A stretch of DNA of 45,696 nucleotides from a virus. A model generated the notes under the pieces. It was not told the origin of the DNA and did not search any database. It worked only from the letters and a program-made list of their open reading frames with translations. Numbering within the stretch: position 1 is the first letter of the stretch; each line of letters opens with the position of its first letter. Location of the stretch: positions 1 to 45,696 of the IMG/VR virus record IMGVR_UViG_3300042988_000457. One strand, written 5' to 3'. A program made the position numbers and the translations under genes. Below are positions 8,098 to 17,295 of this stretch, piece by piece.

Positions 8098-9345
8098 TTA
8101 AATTACTGCGCCGATATATTGCCAATTTGTTGGGTCGCCATTTGGAGCAACTGTTTTGAACGCAGGCTTATTTGCTTTGAAAACATATTGACCGCGATAC
8201 TTGAATGTGCCTGTGCCTGTATCAAGAGTTTTTGTCAGGTATCCGCTTGCGCCTGAATCGTCATAAACCATATCGCCGGGATAAAAGAATTGTCCAGAAA
8301 GGCTGTCGGCTGTCCATTTTCCGCGATAAATCAGCGGATTTGCCAAATAGCCGCCATTTGCATTTGCGTATGACGGAAAGCGATTTATTAAGTTTCCAAC
8401 TTGCAATTGGCTAAATCCATGGTCAAAACCAACGCTATTGCAAACGTAAGTTGACGTATCAGGGTTAAGCGATATTTGCAAGTCCATTCCGACAACCGCT
8501 AAAGGAATGAAGGTGTTTCCATAAAACGACTCAAGAGAATTTGGAAACAAATAATCCATCGTTGCAAAATTTGTAGTGGCTGACGGCTGTGTTTTTACGC
8601 ATCTAGCCCAAAGATTGATAGCAACCCCAAAATCTACGTCGTCAATTATCTCCGCGTAAAAAGCAACCCAAATGCCTGTTGGATTTTCTCCGTCAACTCC
8701 CATTTCCTTTCCAACCATGTCAGGCAATAGAAAGGAGTCATAATAAAGCAAATTGTGAGTATCATCCCTTCCGCTAATCAAAGTATCTTCGTCAAGCGAA
8801 AGCGTTACCGTGTTTGAATTTTCAACAAGCTCTTTAGAAGTAATTGGAGAAAAAAGAGTAGAATACTGATAGCCCGACTCTAAAGCAGTCCAAGTATCAC
8901 CAATCAAAATGCAATCAGTTTCAAAGTTGCCTACATTTTCAAGGTCGTCGTTGTAGGCATTATAATTTGGCCCGCCATAAGTTGAATCGTTATTGGACGC
9001 ATCCTTATAGCCATTTTTCCAATAGCGCGAGCGCACACTAATAAGCCCCGTGCGAATTTGAAACTTTAATGCGTTTTCGCCAATCTGATAAACTTGCAAT
9101 GGCAATATAGTCGGGTTTTGTTCTGACAATGGCGCACCTCCCGCTTTAACCCTACGAATCTTCGCTACGTCAGATTGCAATTTCGACAAGGCATTAGTGG
9201 CCGAAAATTGATTATCAGAATCGCGCTTATCCTTAATCCATTGCTTTGAAACCATGCCGGAATCACGCACCGAGCCGATAATAGACGACGACTCATTACG
9301 AGTTGCTCGTTTAGCTCTACTGATTGGCGTAGTGATAGTTGGCAT
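8098..9345 (-). CDS. Distal tail structural protein with carbohydrate-binding-like C-terminus
   Basis: A 415-residue protein in the tail block. The N-terminal 90 residues are helical and charged; the middle is strand-rich. The last 90 residues hold FFYPGDMVYDDSG and later YRGQYVFKAN...PTNWQYIG, a pattern like the small carbohydrate-binding modules (type 5/12) found at the tip of phage tail proteins. It lies two bases from the upstream gene and one base from the fibre gene. It may be a baseplate or tip protein that binds cell-surface glycans. Family not recognised as a whole. Confidence 0.55.
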   Translation of the reverse strand: MPTITTPISRAKRATRNESSSIIGSVRDSGMVSKQWIKDKRDSDNQFSATNALSKLQSDVAKIRRVKAGGAPLSEQNPTILPLQVYQIGENALKFQIRTGLISVRSRYWKNGYKDASNNDSTYGGPNYNAYNDDLENVGNFETDCILIGDTWTALESGYQYSTLFSPITSKELVENSNTVTLSLDEDTLISGRDDTHNLLYYDSFLLPDMVGKEMGVDGENPTGIWVAFYAEIIDDVDFGVAINLWARCVKTQPSATTNFATMDYLFPNSLESFYGNTFIPLAVVGMDLQISLNPDTSTYVCNSVGFDHGFSQLQVGNLINRFPSYANANGGYLANPLIYRGKWTADSLSGQFFYPGDMVYDDSGASGYLTKTLDTGTGTFKYRGQYVFKANKPAFKTVAPNGDPTNWQYIGAVI

Positions 9346-9346
9346 A

Positions 9347-10678
9347 TCAGACAGTCGTTACAAAGTCGTTAGCGTTTTGAGGGCCATCTTCACCTTTTTC
9401 AAGATAAAGCTGCTTATCCCATTGACCAATCGGCGCAATCTTCCAACGATGGATTAGCTTATACCAAGTGCGGCTATACTCTACTTCGTCAGCCATACGC
9501 AATGCCGACAAATTCACATCGCCTGTTATCGTCCTATCGCTAGAATACGATTGCGGATTGATTACAGCCAGATAATCAAAAATACTACCGCCGCCCAATC
9601 CGGCATCTTGAAATCCAGCTTCAATAGTGTCGTCGTTTGAATTTGTTCCAAGTGAGCCTCTGGCAAGCAATCCCTGAAAAGCATTGGGGTCAGTGAAATA
9701 ATCCGGCACTACGTCAAGCGGATTTTCACGATAGCCACCGGGATTTAGATAAGGCGGAGCAAAGAAATACTGACTCCAAGTTAATTCATATCCAACTTGA
9801 TAAGGGGTGTCTTCTTGACGCCAAAGTTTGCTGATAATTTCTTTAGCAGCGGCCAAAGCAATTGCAACTGGGTCATCGGGGTCTGTTAAATCAACAGAAT
9901 AACCAAGTAAATAATACGGCATATTACCGCTTGGCTTATTAGCGGTTATCCCGTCCCAGTTTTTTGGAGCAGTAGACTTTGCTTTAGGGTCAAAATCATC
10001 ATTCGGATAATTAATAGTCAACTTTCCGCTTTGTATTTGAGATACAATGTTATTTTGAATTAGCCCGTTAATGTTGTCCGCAGACGGATAAAAAGGAGAA
10101 TCGCGGTATGATTGAATCATACGCATAATCGTATTCTTAAATTCAGAGGCATCAACAGTTACGTCGCCAATAATAATCGGAGTCGCAACGCCAGCTTGAG
10201 GACTAATAGCCCACGCATAGCGAGGATGCTTGAGAATATCAATTCCTAATTCAACGGGAACAATTTGAAATTCATCAGGCGGAGTATCAAAGGAAATTGA
10301 TTCTGCCGTGTATTCAAGCGATGCCATGCCGCCGCGCATAGCCTGAATCTTGGATGATAATAGTCGCCAAACATTAGTGCTAGAATCTCTGAAAAATGAG
10401 CCACGCGGCAAATATGAAATACATTCATAAGCCTGCGCAAAGCTCATTTTTAGACGCTGTTGAAAAGTAGCTTGTTCAGCCCTTTCCATCATCGGATATT
10501 CAGGGTCTTGCTCTACTGAATAATTGCCTGCACCATTGCTAGAAAATACTTGTATCCCATTGATAGGGTCAGGCGTCCCAACTTTGCCGACAGGAAAATT
10601 ACCGTTGACCTGATTCGGCAATACTCTTACGCCGTCAGCCCTATCATATCCGCCTGTTGGCAAAGTTGGTAGCGACAT
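9347..10678 (-). CDS. Tail-associated structural protein, unknown family
   Basis: A 443-residue protein without signal peptide, rich in Pro, Tyr and Asp, between two tail proteins. Visible parts include an N-terminal extended segment (PTLPTGGYDRADGVRVLP), a helical part at residues 70-110 and a long mixed middle. I do not recognise a family. Its size and place between a 164-residue protein behind the tape measure and the fibre point to a baseplate or distal-tail component. Confidence 0.55.
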   Translation of the reverse strand: MSLPTLPTGGYDRADGVRVLPNQVNGNFPVGKVGTPDPINGIQVFSSNGAGNYSVEQDPEYPMMERAEQATFQQRLKMSFAQAYECISYLPRGSFFRDSSTNVWRLLSSKIQAMRGGMASLEYTAESISFDTPPDEFQIVPVELGIDILKHPRYAWAISPQAGVATPIIIGDVTVDASEFKNTIMRMIQSYRDSPFYPSADNINGLIQNNIVSQIQSGKLTINYPNDDFDPKAKSTAPKNWDGITANKPSGNMPYYLLGYSVDLTDPDDPVAIALAAAKEIISKLWRQEDTPYQVGYELTWSQYFFAPPYLNPGGYRENPLDVVPDYFTDPNAFQGLLARGSLGTNSNDDTIEAGFQDAGLGGGSIFDYLAVINPQSYSSDRTITGDVNLSALRMADEVEYSRTWYKLIHRWKIAPIGQWDKQLYLEKGEDGPQNANDFVTTV

Positions 10679-10679
10679 A

Positions 10680-11174
10680 TCACTTGATAAGCACGGGGTT
10701 GCTAATCATCTGTCCAGCTTCGCTAGTAGCAACCAAGCGCACAAATTGACCTTTAGTAACTTTGGTTTTGTCCAAAGCGCGGCTAGTCTGCCCTTCAATC
10801 GGCTTCCACACAGAAGATTCTTTCACGCCGTCAGAAACTTCCCATTGCAAAGTAGGCTCAATTTCAGAACTAATTTCTGCCACTAATTCATCTTCGCCTT
10901 TTTTGAACACAGGCGGATAAGATGTTTTAGGCTCGCAGGCGGTAGCAATCTTAACCAAGACTTCATGCGGAAATCCAAAGCCGTTACCAAATGCTTTTAC
11001 AAAAGTAGCTTGTTGCGAAATCTGAATATGGCGCATCCAACGTGCGTTATTAGCATCGGCAAATGGCACAGTTTGTTGCATCGTCGGAAAACCAAATTGA
11101 CGGTCAACAAGTTTTCCTGTCATCGTCACAATGCCGTCCTTAACCGTTACCGTTGTATCAATAATAGTTTTCAT
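10680..11174 (-). CDS. Tail-region protein with Ig-like C-terminus
   Basis: A 164-residue protein that starts in an ATGA overlap with the tape measure stop. The first 85 residues contain a VKDGIVTMTGKLV hairpin and the second half reads like an Ig-like domain (LQWEVSDG...WKPIEGQTS...VRLVATSEAGQMISNPV), as found on phage tail surfaces. Probably a minor tail protein; exact role unknown. Confidence 0.55.
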   Translation of the reverse strand: MKTIIDTTVTVKDGIVTMTGKLVDRQFGFPTMQQTVPFADANNARWMRHIQISQQATFVKAFGNGFGFPHEVLVKIATACEPKTSYPPVFKKGEDELVAEISSEIEPTLQWEVSDGVKESSVWKPIEGQTSRALDKTKVTKGQFVRLVATSEAGQMISNPVLIK

Positions 11175-12703
11175 GCGTTGCTAGTCATCAAATTCATTCC
11201 AAAAGGATTGCTGCTTCCGCCGCCTGCTCCCATAGCTTTAGCTATAAATTTTACAGCATCGGCGGTATCCTTCGTATTCTTGGCAGTCTGTTGGGCGTAA
11301 TTGTTTGTGCCGCCACCAACAACTAGGCCCATCTTTTCCCATGACGAAGCGGGAAGTTGTTTCATGTAAGATTGCGGAGTTGGAACGCCACCGCCTGCAT
11401 TTCCGCCAAAAGCATTTCCGGCGACTCTTTCTGCCAAATCAGCAACGGATTGCGACGAATCAATAATGTCTTGCAAAATCTTGTCAGTATCAAATCCTCC
11501 AATGCCACCAAGTCCGGGGACTTTAGAAAGCAAGTTGAGTGCTTTAGCGATTACAAAAGCAATGCTATCAGCAATCACTTTCATGCCATTAGCAAAGCCA
11601 GCTATCACCAATTCAATGACTCCGACTACGTTATTAAGCGCAATGAATAGCAGATTAAATGCACCAGCGACACCAGCGATAAAATCCGTCTTGCCTAGAC
11701 TCTCAAGAAAAGCATTCATGTTTTGAGCAAATGCCATGAAAGCAGGCGACATTGCATTAGCAACAATGTTCCAAATCGCTTGAAGATTTTTACCTAAAAT
11801 CGCAAATTCCCATCCAACGCCAGTCAATTCCTTGTTGGTTTTAGCCATCGTGTCGTTAGCGAATTGCAATTTAGGCGCAAGATATTCCAATGCTTTACCA
11901 AAGCGGATTACTTCTAATTCATGCACGCCTAAAATCTCTGCTAGGTTTTGGCGTTTAGTTGTAAAGCCTACGCCTAGTCCGCTCATTAGCGACTTCGCAT
12001 ACAGCTTGCGAGCATCATCGTAAGCCTGCGTAGTTTTCTTGACGGCGTTAATTAGCGACGTAAAAGCCATTCCAGCAGCTTTGATAAGCACAAAGTTTCT
12101 GACATAGCTTTCAGAGCCAAGCATTCCTTTGCCAGATTTTCCTCTGCCGATGTTTTCAAATGCCCTAGCACCGATAAATGGATTGAAGAAAGTCGCCAAT
12201 CCAGCAACGACATATTCCTTAATAGTGCCACCTTGCGGCTTATTGGCATCATTGCGCTTGTTGGTTGAAAAATCTTCCATTGCCAATTTAGCAAGGTTGT
12301 TTTCCATTTCGGAGAAGTTGACTTTAGGAATGCTGCCGCCTTGACGGCCAAGCAATTCCATCGCCTCAAATTTTCCAGCTTGTTTGCCGCCTAGATTTTC
12401 CTTACCAGCCTTAATGGCATCGTTCCAAAAATCTTGCATTTCTTTCAAGCGAGACTTGCCCCAAGCGTCAAAGATATTGAATGACTTTAGCTTTTTCTCT
12501 GCGCCTTTAGCAAATGAGCCTGCCGCCTTTTCGCCGTCGCCTTCAATCTGACTCAATTCAGATTGTCCCGCGCCTAGCCATTCGGCAAAATCAATCTTGC
12601 CACCCGTGCCGCTACCAATTCCGCCAACCTTTTTAAGCAAGCCGTCTAACGCAGAGTTAATTTGCTCTGCGCCTTCAAGTTGAAGATTTAAGACGTAATT
12701 CAT
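11171..12703 (-). CDS. Tape measure protein
   Basis: A 510-residue protein located directly after the tail chaperones, the usual site of the tape measure. It has an N-terminal MNYVLNLQLEGAEQINSALDG segment, long helices, several hydrophobic Gly/Ala-rich stretches (residues 290-400: AFNLLFIALNNVVGVIELV and neighbours) and a Gly-rich tail ending with NNYAQQTAKNTKDTADAVKFI, typical of tape measure C-termini. At about 1.5 Angstrom per residue it would set a tail near 75 nm. It overlaps the frameshift product upstream and the next gene by ATGA. Confidence 0.8.
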   Translation of the reverse strand: MNYVLNLQLEGAEQINSALDGLLKKVGGIGSGTGGKIDFAEWLGAGQSELSQIEGDGEKAAGSFAKGAEKKLKSFNIFDAWGKSRLKEMQDFWNDAIKAGKENLGGKQAGKFEAMELLGRQGGSIPKVNFSEMENNLAKLAMEDFSTNKRNDANKPQGGTIKEYVVAGLATFFNPFIGARAFENIGRGKSGKGMLGSESYVRNFVLIKAAGMAFTSLINAVKKTTQAYDDARKLYAKSLMSGLGVGFTTKRQNLAEILGVHELEVIRFGKALEYLAPKLQFANDTMAKTNKELTGVGWEFAILGKNLQAIWNIVANAMSPAFMAFAQNMNAFLESLGKTDFIAGVAGAFNLLFIALNNVVGVIELVIAGFANGMKVIADSIAFVIAKALNLLSKVPGLGGIGGFDTDKILQDIIDSSQSVADLAERVAGNAFGGNAGGGVPTPQSYMKQLPASSWEKMGLVVGGGTNNYAQQTAKNTKDTADAVKFIAKAMGAGGGSSNPFGMNLMTSNA

Positions 12704-13487
12704 TGCTTATTCTCTTTAGCCAGCTTTTCAATTTCTGACTTTATGTAACCGCCGATTTTCACGCCGGAAAATTGTAACCATCCATCATGGCTCATTGCCG
12801 CGCCTATCGCTGCGTAACCAAATTCCATTGGTATCTCACACAGCACTTGCTCCATCGTCTCCGAAGAAAAGTATTTACGATACAAGGCGTAATACGAAAA
12901 AATCCAGCCGACGCCATCAACGTCGCCTAGGTCTTTTGCTCCCGAAAAAAACTTATCTCGCCTTCTTTCTGAATTTCAGTCGCAATCTTTACTTTCGTTT
13001 CTACATGACGTTTCAATTGCTCAATAACCGCAAGCGTTACAAAGCGAGGAATTTCAGCGTCCCATTCCAATACAGTTTCTTCGGCTAGACGCTTAATTTC
13101 TTCTACGCCTTTAGATTTCAAAGTGCGATAGACTTCTTTCGGGTCAGTCGTAAAAACGTAGCAGATTTCAAATTCCTCTTGCGCCGTCCATTCCATTTCA
13201 GATTTCTTTTCGCCAGATTGCGTAGCTTGCTCCATCATTTTCAAGATAGGAGATTTCAACGCTTCCAAGACAATAAAATCTGACGGAACAATTCTATGGA
13301 CAGAATGACCGCAGATGTTAATTGCGCCGTTCAAAAATGCTCCGCGACTTTCGCCGGGAAGCGGTTTTGACATTGCTTTTTGAGCGCAAGATTGTTTGCG
13401 CTTGAAATCACGCCAACCGTCCATGTTGACGATTCGCAATGATTCTTCGTAAGTAATTTTAGGCGCAGCTTGAGAGAGTGTTTGCAT
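12700..13487 (-). CDS. Tail assembly chaperone GT fusion made by -1 frameshift
   Basis: The G reading frame (start 13487) contains a T7 run at 12951-12945. A -1 slip after the second TTT codon gives TCG GGA GCA AAA GAC and an open frame down to 12700. The predicted fusion is 262 residues: 181 from G plus 81 from the extension. The extension reads SGAKDLGDVDGVGWIF and then YRKYFSSETMEQVL, and has no start codon with a ribosome site of its own. In phage lambda and most siphoviruses the G and GT proteins lie just before the tape measure gene and chaperone its assembly. Position, overlap and slippery site all match this arrangement. Confidence 0.8.
12927..13487 (-). CDS. Tail assembly chaperone G (unshifted product)
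   Basis: A 186-residue protein made without frameshifting. It is helical and contains FIVLEALKSPILKMM followed by TAQEEFEICYVFTTDPKEVYRTL, the style of phage tail chaperones that begin by reading out a hydrophobic helix pair. It ends with REQKT just after the T7 slippery run. It lies between a small tail-tube candidate upstream and the tape measure downstream. Unshifted G should be the major product, with GT as the minor one. Confidence 0.8.
   Translation of the reverse strand: MQTLSQAAPKITYEESLRIVNMDGWRDFKRKQSCAQKAMSKPLPGESRGAFLNGAINICGHSVHRIVPSDFIVLEALKSPILKMMEQATQSGEKKSEMEWTAQEEFEICYVFTTDPKEVYRTLKSKGVEEIKRLAEETVLEWDAEIPRFVTLAVIEQLKRHVETKVKIATEIQKEGEISFFREQKT
12945..12951 (-). promoter_or_regulatory. 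Programmed -1 frameshift slippery site T TTT TTT
   Basis: On the minus strand the G frame reads ATA AGT TTT TTT CGG. The heptamer T TTT TTT fits the X XXY YYZ rule in the correct phase and lies five sense codons before the G stop at 12927-12929. The -1 frame is open for 81 codons after it. A homopolymer is also where sequencing errors occur, but the gene order makes programmed slippage the better reading. Confidence 0.75.
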
Positions 13488-13491
13488 AAAA

Positions 13492-13908
13492 TTAATGCAA
13501 GCCCGTCACCGCATTAAACGATTTGGCAGTAATCACTCGCATCCCCTCCCTTTTTCGGGATTGGTCTGACTTCATGCCAACCACAAGCATTGGCACGGAA
13601 TCGCCATAAGCGGAGAGCAAGCTAACCGTAGCACCAATGGCAGGCGGAGTTGTGGCCGTGTCGTCAATGACAGTAAGCTCAACATCAAAGCCCTTGTTAA
13701 GCAAAATGACGATGGCTTCAAATCCAGCGCATTGCTCAATGTCAATTTCTTCTACGCGAGCAGTTTGACTTGCGCTGACGACAATATAGCCAGCGTATTG
13801 ATTGCAAGTTCCCCAAACAATAGTAGTTGGCCCTTCTGCGGCAAATGCTCCGCTTACATCCGTCCCACCATTATTTGACACACTGTTTGCTGCTGTATTA
13901 AATGCCAT
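13492..13908 (-). CDS. Probable major tail tube protein
   Basis: A 138-residue protein between the tail terminator and the tail chaperones, the usual place of the tail tube gene. It is beta-rich (AGYIVVSASQTARVEEIDI, FEAIVILLNKGFDVELTVIDD, SVPMLVVGMKSDQSRKREGMRVIT), near the size of small tube proteins. I do not recognise a sequence family, so the assignment is by position and predicted fold only. Confidence 0.5.
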   Translation of the reverse strand: MAFNTAANSVSNNGGTDVSGAFAAEGPTTIVWGTCNQYAGYIVVSASQTARVEEIDIEQCAGFEAIVILLNKGFDVELTVIDDTATTPPAIGATVSLLSAYGDSVPMLVVGMKSDQSRKREGMRVITAKSFNAVTGLH

Positions 13909-13938
13909 AATCTAAAATTGTTGATTGTTAAGTTTTAC

Positions 13939-14445
13939 TTATACGACTTGCGAGACATTACTGCCATTTTGATAAACTGGCAACCTTAATTGTGTGCCAA
14001 TCCAAATTGAACATTTGAAAGCGTCAATGTTGAAGCCTTCGTCTTTACCCCATCTTCCTAAACCGATATAGTCAGGAACTTCATCGGTTACAGGGTCAAA
14101 GCGGATAAGGCGCAATACGTCGCGCATTTCTTCTGCTAAATCGAATAGCGGCCTGCCACCGCCTACACCATCGGAAAGATTGCCGGAACGAATAGCGTCT
14201 AGCCCTCTACCGCGTGAAATCATTACGTCAATATAGCGATTTACGCGTCCGGTAATATCACCGCCTGCAAAATTGACTCGCGCTTTTTCGTCCTCAAATA
14301 GAATAGCAATCTTGCAAGTCCCCGGCTTGTTCAAAAGGATTTCCCAAGCATGGACGAAATCAGATGCAATATACGCCTTCGCACCATCAATCTTGCCATC
14401 TAGGGCTTGCTGGATGGCATTACATTGATTTTTAATGCTACTCAT
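13939..14445 (-). CDS. Putative tail terminator / tail completion protein
   Basis: A 168-residue protein with RYIDVMISRGRGLDAIRSGNL, RPLFDLAEEMRDVLRLIRFDP and PDYIGLGRW, the sequence style of tail terminator proteins (lambda gpU-like), which cap the tail tube. It overlaps the connector gene upstream by ATGA and precedes the tail tube candidate, as in many siphoviruses. Moderate confidence because no catalytic motif exists to confirm it. Confidence 0.6.
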   Translation of the reverse strand: MSSIKNQCNAIQQALDGKIDGAKAYIASDFVHAWEILLNKPGTCKIAILFEDEKARVNFAGGDITGRVNRYIDVMISRGRGLDAIRSGNLSDGVGGGRPLFDLAEEMRDVLRLIRFDPVTDEVPDYIGLGRWGKDEGFNIDAFKCSIWIGTQLRLPVYQNGSNVSQVV

Positions 14446-15575
14446 AGACTGTTAGCCCCGAACAACACGCTCTTTTGCGTCCAAGCTGATACGGGCGAGA
14501 AGCTGCGCTTGTAAGTGCCGTCTAAAGTCTTTTCGCCTTCGCCAATGGCATAAAGCATATCACGCCAACATTTTGCGTTAGCGGTAAAGTTGTTCTTTTC
14601 GTCAGGCGCAAAGCGACGTTGCAATAGGCTGTAAGCGACAATATCCGCACAAGCTTGACGGACTTTTGCAGGCACAAAGCTGCTACCACCTTGCAATACG
14701 ACTAGTTGACCTACGACATAATCTGACCCACCATCCACGATAGACGGCGTTCCTGAAACCACATTAGCATCTGCCAATTGTCCAGATTCGTCAGAATAAT
14801 TCTGCGTCGTGTAAGTGACGGCTAAATTTAATCCCGTCCCCTTTTGCTGATAAATGTCAGCCCAATTCCAATTGCAATATAAATCCTCGTTACCAGTCCA
14901 AGTGTAATTTTCTTGGACAGTTGTTAGCGGATTGATATAGCGCAAGTAAGCTGGATACTGATTTGAGTCAGGGGCAACTTGATAATTTCCAGATTCTACC
15001 ACCGCGATTTCTGTAACCGCGCCATTAGCGTCAACGTCGCGGATTTGAATAATCGCTACCGTGCCAGTTTGCGCTAATGGCATCGGATAAATCGTCGAAA
15101 GATAACCGTTAATTTCTTCGGTTACATTGGTAACGATTTGATTATACGTCGTCAATACGTCGCCCGAAAATTCTCCTAGCGGCGGTTGTGCATCGTCGCA
15201 AGCCTGAATCAATGCAATAATTCCACCCACTTTAGTCTTGACGACATCGCTAGTCGTATATGGCTGCGGAATCAATTTTGCCGTAGAAATGTATGCTTCG
15301 GGGTCGTAACCGTAAGCGCGAAGGATTTGAGGCGCAGGATTGCCGCCCATACCGGGAATTGCTATTCCTGACACGCAAGGCGCAGGCGCAGGCGGACTAG
15401 GCACTAAGCCTCCCCAATCGCCACTAGGTAATCCGCTAGTATTAAATGCCTGCCAAGTTGTAGCTCCTAGACAGACAAAATAATTATTCGGCGTAGTATC
15501 TACGTCAAATCCGGCATCGCCCTTTCCGCCTGAAAGTTCGCCATTCGGATTGCCATGAAAATTAAAGATTGCCAT
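14442..15575 (-). CDS. Head-tail connector, DUF1320/gp36-like, with large insert
   Basis: A 377-residue protein. The ATG at 15575 is chosen over a TTG at 15584. The C-terminal part (VRQACADIVAYSLLQRRFAPDEKNNF then KCWRDMLYAIGEGEKTL) matches the helical pattern of gp36-like connector proteins of Mu-type heads, in which an aromatic/Arg helix is followed by an Ala-Ile-Gly-Glu-Gly turn. An N-terminal part (GNPNGELSGGKGDAGFDVDTTPNNYF) resembles short beta-rich capsid add-on domains. The family is normally near 140 residues, so about 200 residues are extra. Connector function is inferred. Confidence 0.5.
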   Translation of the reverse strand: MAIFNFHGNPNGELSGGKGDAGFDVDTTPNNYFVCLGATTWQAFNTSGLPSGDWGGLVPSPPAPAPCVSGIAIPGMGGNPAPQILRAYGYDPEAYISTAKLIPQPYTTSDVVKTKVGGIIALIQACDDAQPPLGEFSGDVLTTYNQIVTNVTEEINGYLSTIYPMPLAQTGTVAIIQIRDVDANGAVTEIAVVESGNYQVAPDSNQYPAYLRYINPLTTVQENYTWTGNEDLYCNWNWADIYQQKGTGLNLAVTYTTQNYSDESGQLADANVVSGTPSIVDGGSDYVVGQLVVLQGGSSFVPAKVRQACADIVAYSLLQRRFAPDEKNNFTANAKCWRDMLYAIGEGEKTLDGTYKRSFSPVSAWTQKSVLFGANSL

Positions 15576-15576
15576 A

Positions 15577-16644
15577 TCATTCAATCCTAGTGACTTTGAC
15601 GTAGCTGCCTGCCTTTAATGTATTAGTCCCTGTTGCAGTAGCAGAGCAAGACATGAAAAGATTTATTGGCGCATTAGTTAAGCGCAAAACAATAATGTGA
15701 TTAGCGGTAGAAGATTGCGCCGTGCCGCTTACAGGACGGTTTTCAGAAATTGGACGATTGCCTAAAAATGTGTCCAGCCCGCTAGTATTAGTTGCAAGAA
15801 TAAATCCCGGCGTGGGTGCGCCTTGCTCAAAGCCACTTGACCATCCAGCATAGCCGTTGCCATTAAATGCGCGGCTAGTAAATACATAGCCCATGTTCAC
15901 GGCGTTGGTAATCCAAGTGATGATATACGGCCTATCTGTGGATTGATTGCCCCTAGCAATAGCATTGACTTCAATCTCATACATTCCGTTATTCGTTATC
16001 GGCGCAACAATAGAATAACCAATGTGATTTGTAATGACTATGTTTGTTACCGTAAAATCATTGGTAGCGTAAAAAAATCTTGGCGTGAAGGTTGCCAAAG
16101 AAAATTGATTTGTAGCCGCAACTGGAATCGAAGTCAAAAACTGATTCGTAACGCTTGATGGAATCGTCAGGTTTGTCAATCCAGAGCCGTTGCCGCCATA
16201 GATTCCGCTGATTGAAAAGTTGCCAGACTCAAGTCTTGCCGACCCACCAATTGTTAAAAAATTAAAAACACTATCATCTGCGGTTATGTAATTTGTGTAG
16301 CTATTTGCCCTGTCAAAAAAACCTATTTTCCCAAATTGGTCAACCGAGCCTGAGATAAAATCAAACGAACCATTCGTCACCACGCCCATCCCCATAACGA
16401 TGCCTTGCACCGAATTAGTAGTTGTCCACGGAGCATTAGTGATAGCCGTATAAGAAAAGTTAGTAGCACCGCCGCCGCTACCGCCGCCAATCGCCGCTAA
16501 AGCATTAGCCGCATTAGTCTGACGCAGAAAGTTTGTCCCTAGAAAATCAGACGAAGGATAGACACTGAAAGCACTAAAGCAATTACTAGCAGCCCCCAAG
16601 TAAATGAAGGCTGCTAGTATAATTTTGCATAGAGAGGCTTGCAC
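15577..16644 (-). CDS. Fibre-like protein with signal peptide, related to the long fibre
   Basis: A 355-residue Asn/Thr/Ser-rich protein. Residues 1-25 form a Sec signal peptide (ILAAFIYLGAASNCFSA). After it come LGTNFLRQTNAANALAAIGG and repeats such as SIPVAATNQF, nearly identical in style to the 1048-residue fibre. The C-terminal 150 residues are strand-rich (YEIEVNAIARGNQS, HIIVLRLTNAPINLF), like a trimeric C1q/TNF-like knob. It lies between capsid decoration and connector genes, so it may be a capsid or neck fibre rather than a tail-tip fibre. Role inferred. Confidence 0.6.
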   Translation of the reverse strand: MQASLCKIILAAFIYLGAASNCFSAFSVYPSSDFLGTNFLRQTNAANALAAIGGGSGGGATNFSYTAITNAPWTTTNSVQGIVMGMGVVTNGSFDFISGSVDQFGKIGFFDRANSYTNYITADDSVFNFLTIGGSARLESGNFSISGIYGGNGSGLTNLTIPSSVTNQFLTSIPVAATNQFSLATFTPRFFYATNDFTVTNIVITNHIGYSIVAPITNNGMYEIEVNAIARGNQSTDRPYIITWITNAVNMGYVFTSRAFNGNGYAGWSSGFEQGAPTPGFILATNTSGLDTFLGNRPISENRPVSGTAQSSTANHIIVLRLTNAPINLFMSCSATATGTNTLKAGSYVKVTRIE

Positions 16645-16649
16645 CGAGA

Positions 16650-17132
16650 TTAAGCGTTAGCAAAACCAATGGTGACAACTTCGCTATTCGTGCCAGAACC
16701 AGCGCCAGCGGTAATGACGAATTTCAAGAACTGATAAGGATTGCCGTAGCTATCAAAAGGCATGGCGAAGTAATAGATAGCCGCAGAGCTACCAGTCACA
16801 GCGACAGGCGAGATAGTCAAGGTTTGCGCGACGGCAGGCGTCACATACGCACCAGCGACAGGCAGATTCGGCGCAATAGCCGCTGAACCAGTCGTCAAAT
16901 CGGCATTCGCAGCACTGACCGCAATCGTCACGCCGTCAGCCACGTTGCCAGCAATCGCCGGAACTTTCACCGCGATGCGGCCAAGTCGCCAAGCGTCACC
17001 GTTAGGCGCAATGGATTGCAAGTCCAATACGTCAGTCGTCACGTTCGCGCCAGCCGCAGGAAGGGCTTGCGAAACCGCGAGAAGCAAGTCAATCGGGCCA
17101 ATGTTATATTGCTGTTGTCCAAGAGTAGGCAT
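16650..17132 (-). CDS. Putative capsid decoration protein (Bbp16-like)
   Basis: A 160-residue Ala/Val-rich protein (NIGPIDLLLAVSQALPAAGANVTTDVLDL..., then VADGVTIAVSAANAD and FLKFVITAGAGSGTNSEVV). The pattern resembles the Bbp16 family of capsid-associated proteins, beta-sandwich proteins encoded next to the major capsid gene. It has no signal peptide, unlike the genes on either side. The resemblance is by pattern and location; a profile search would settle it. Confidence 0.55.
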   Translation of the reverse strand: MPTLGQQQYNIGPIDLLLAVSQALPAAGANVTTDVLDLQSIAPNGDAWRLGRIAVKVPAIAGNVADGVTIAVSAANADLTTGSAAIAPNLPVAGAYVTPAVAQTLTISPVAVTGSSAAIYYFAMPFDSYGNPYQFLKFVITAGAGSGTNSEVVTIGFANA

Positions 17133-17141
17133 AAATTTTAA

Positions 17142-17291
17142 TTAGTTTTTGTTTTGTTTTTCAGATTTATTGCGCGGCGGCAAAGTCGGCTTTTCTTCAA
17201 CTTTTTCCACAACTTTTTCAGGGGTCTTGACGACAGGATTAACCGCCGCCAAGACTTCCTTCAATTCATGTTTTGGAATTACGCCAGCCAT
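17142..17291 (-). CDS. Tiny Lys/Pro/Val-rich protein
   Basis: A 49-residue protein (MAGVIPKHELKEVLAAVNPV, then a Lys/Glu/Pro tail) placed between the lectin-like gene and the decoration gene with spacings of 4 and 9 bases. Highly charged and probably unstructured at its C-terminus. Small basic proteins of this kind next to capsid genes are common, but the function is unknown. Confidence 0.5.
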   Translation of the reverse strand: MAGVIPKHELKEVLAAVNPVVKTPEKVVEKVEEKPTLPPRNKSEKQNKN

Positions 17292-17295
17292 ACAA

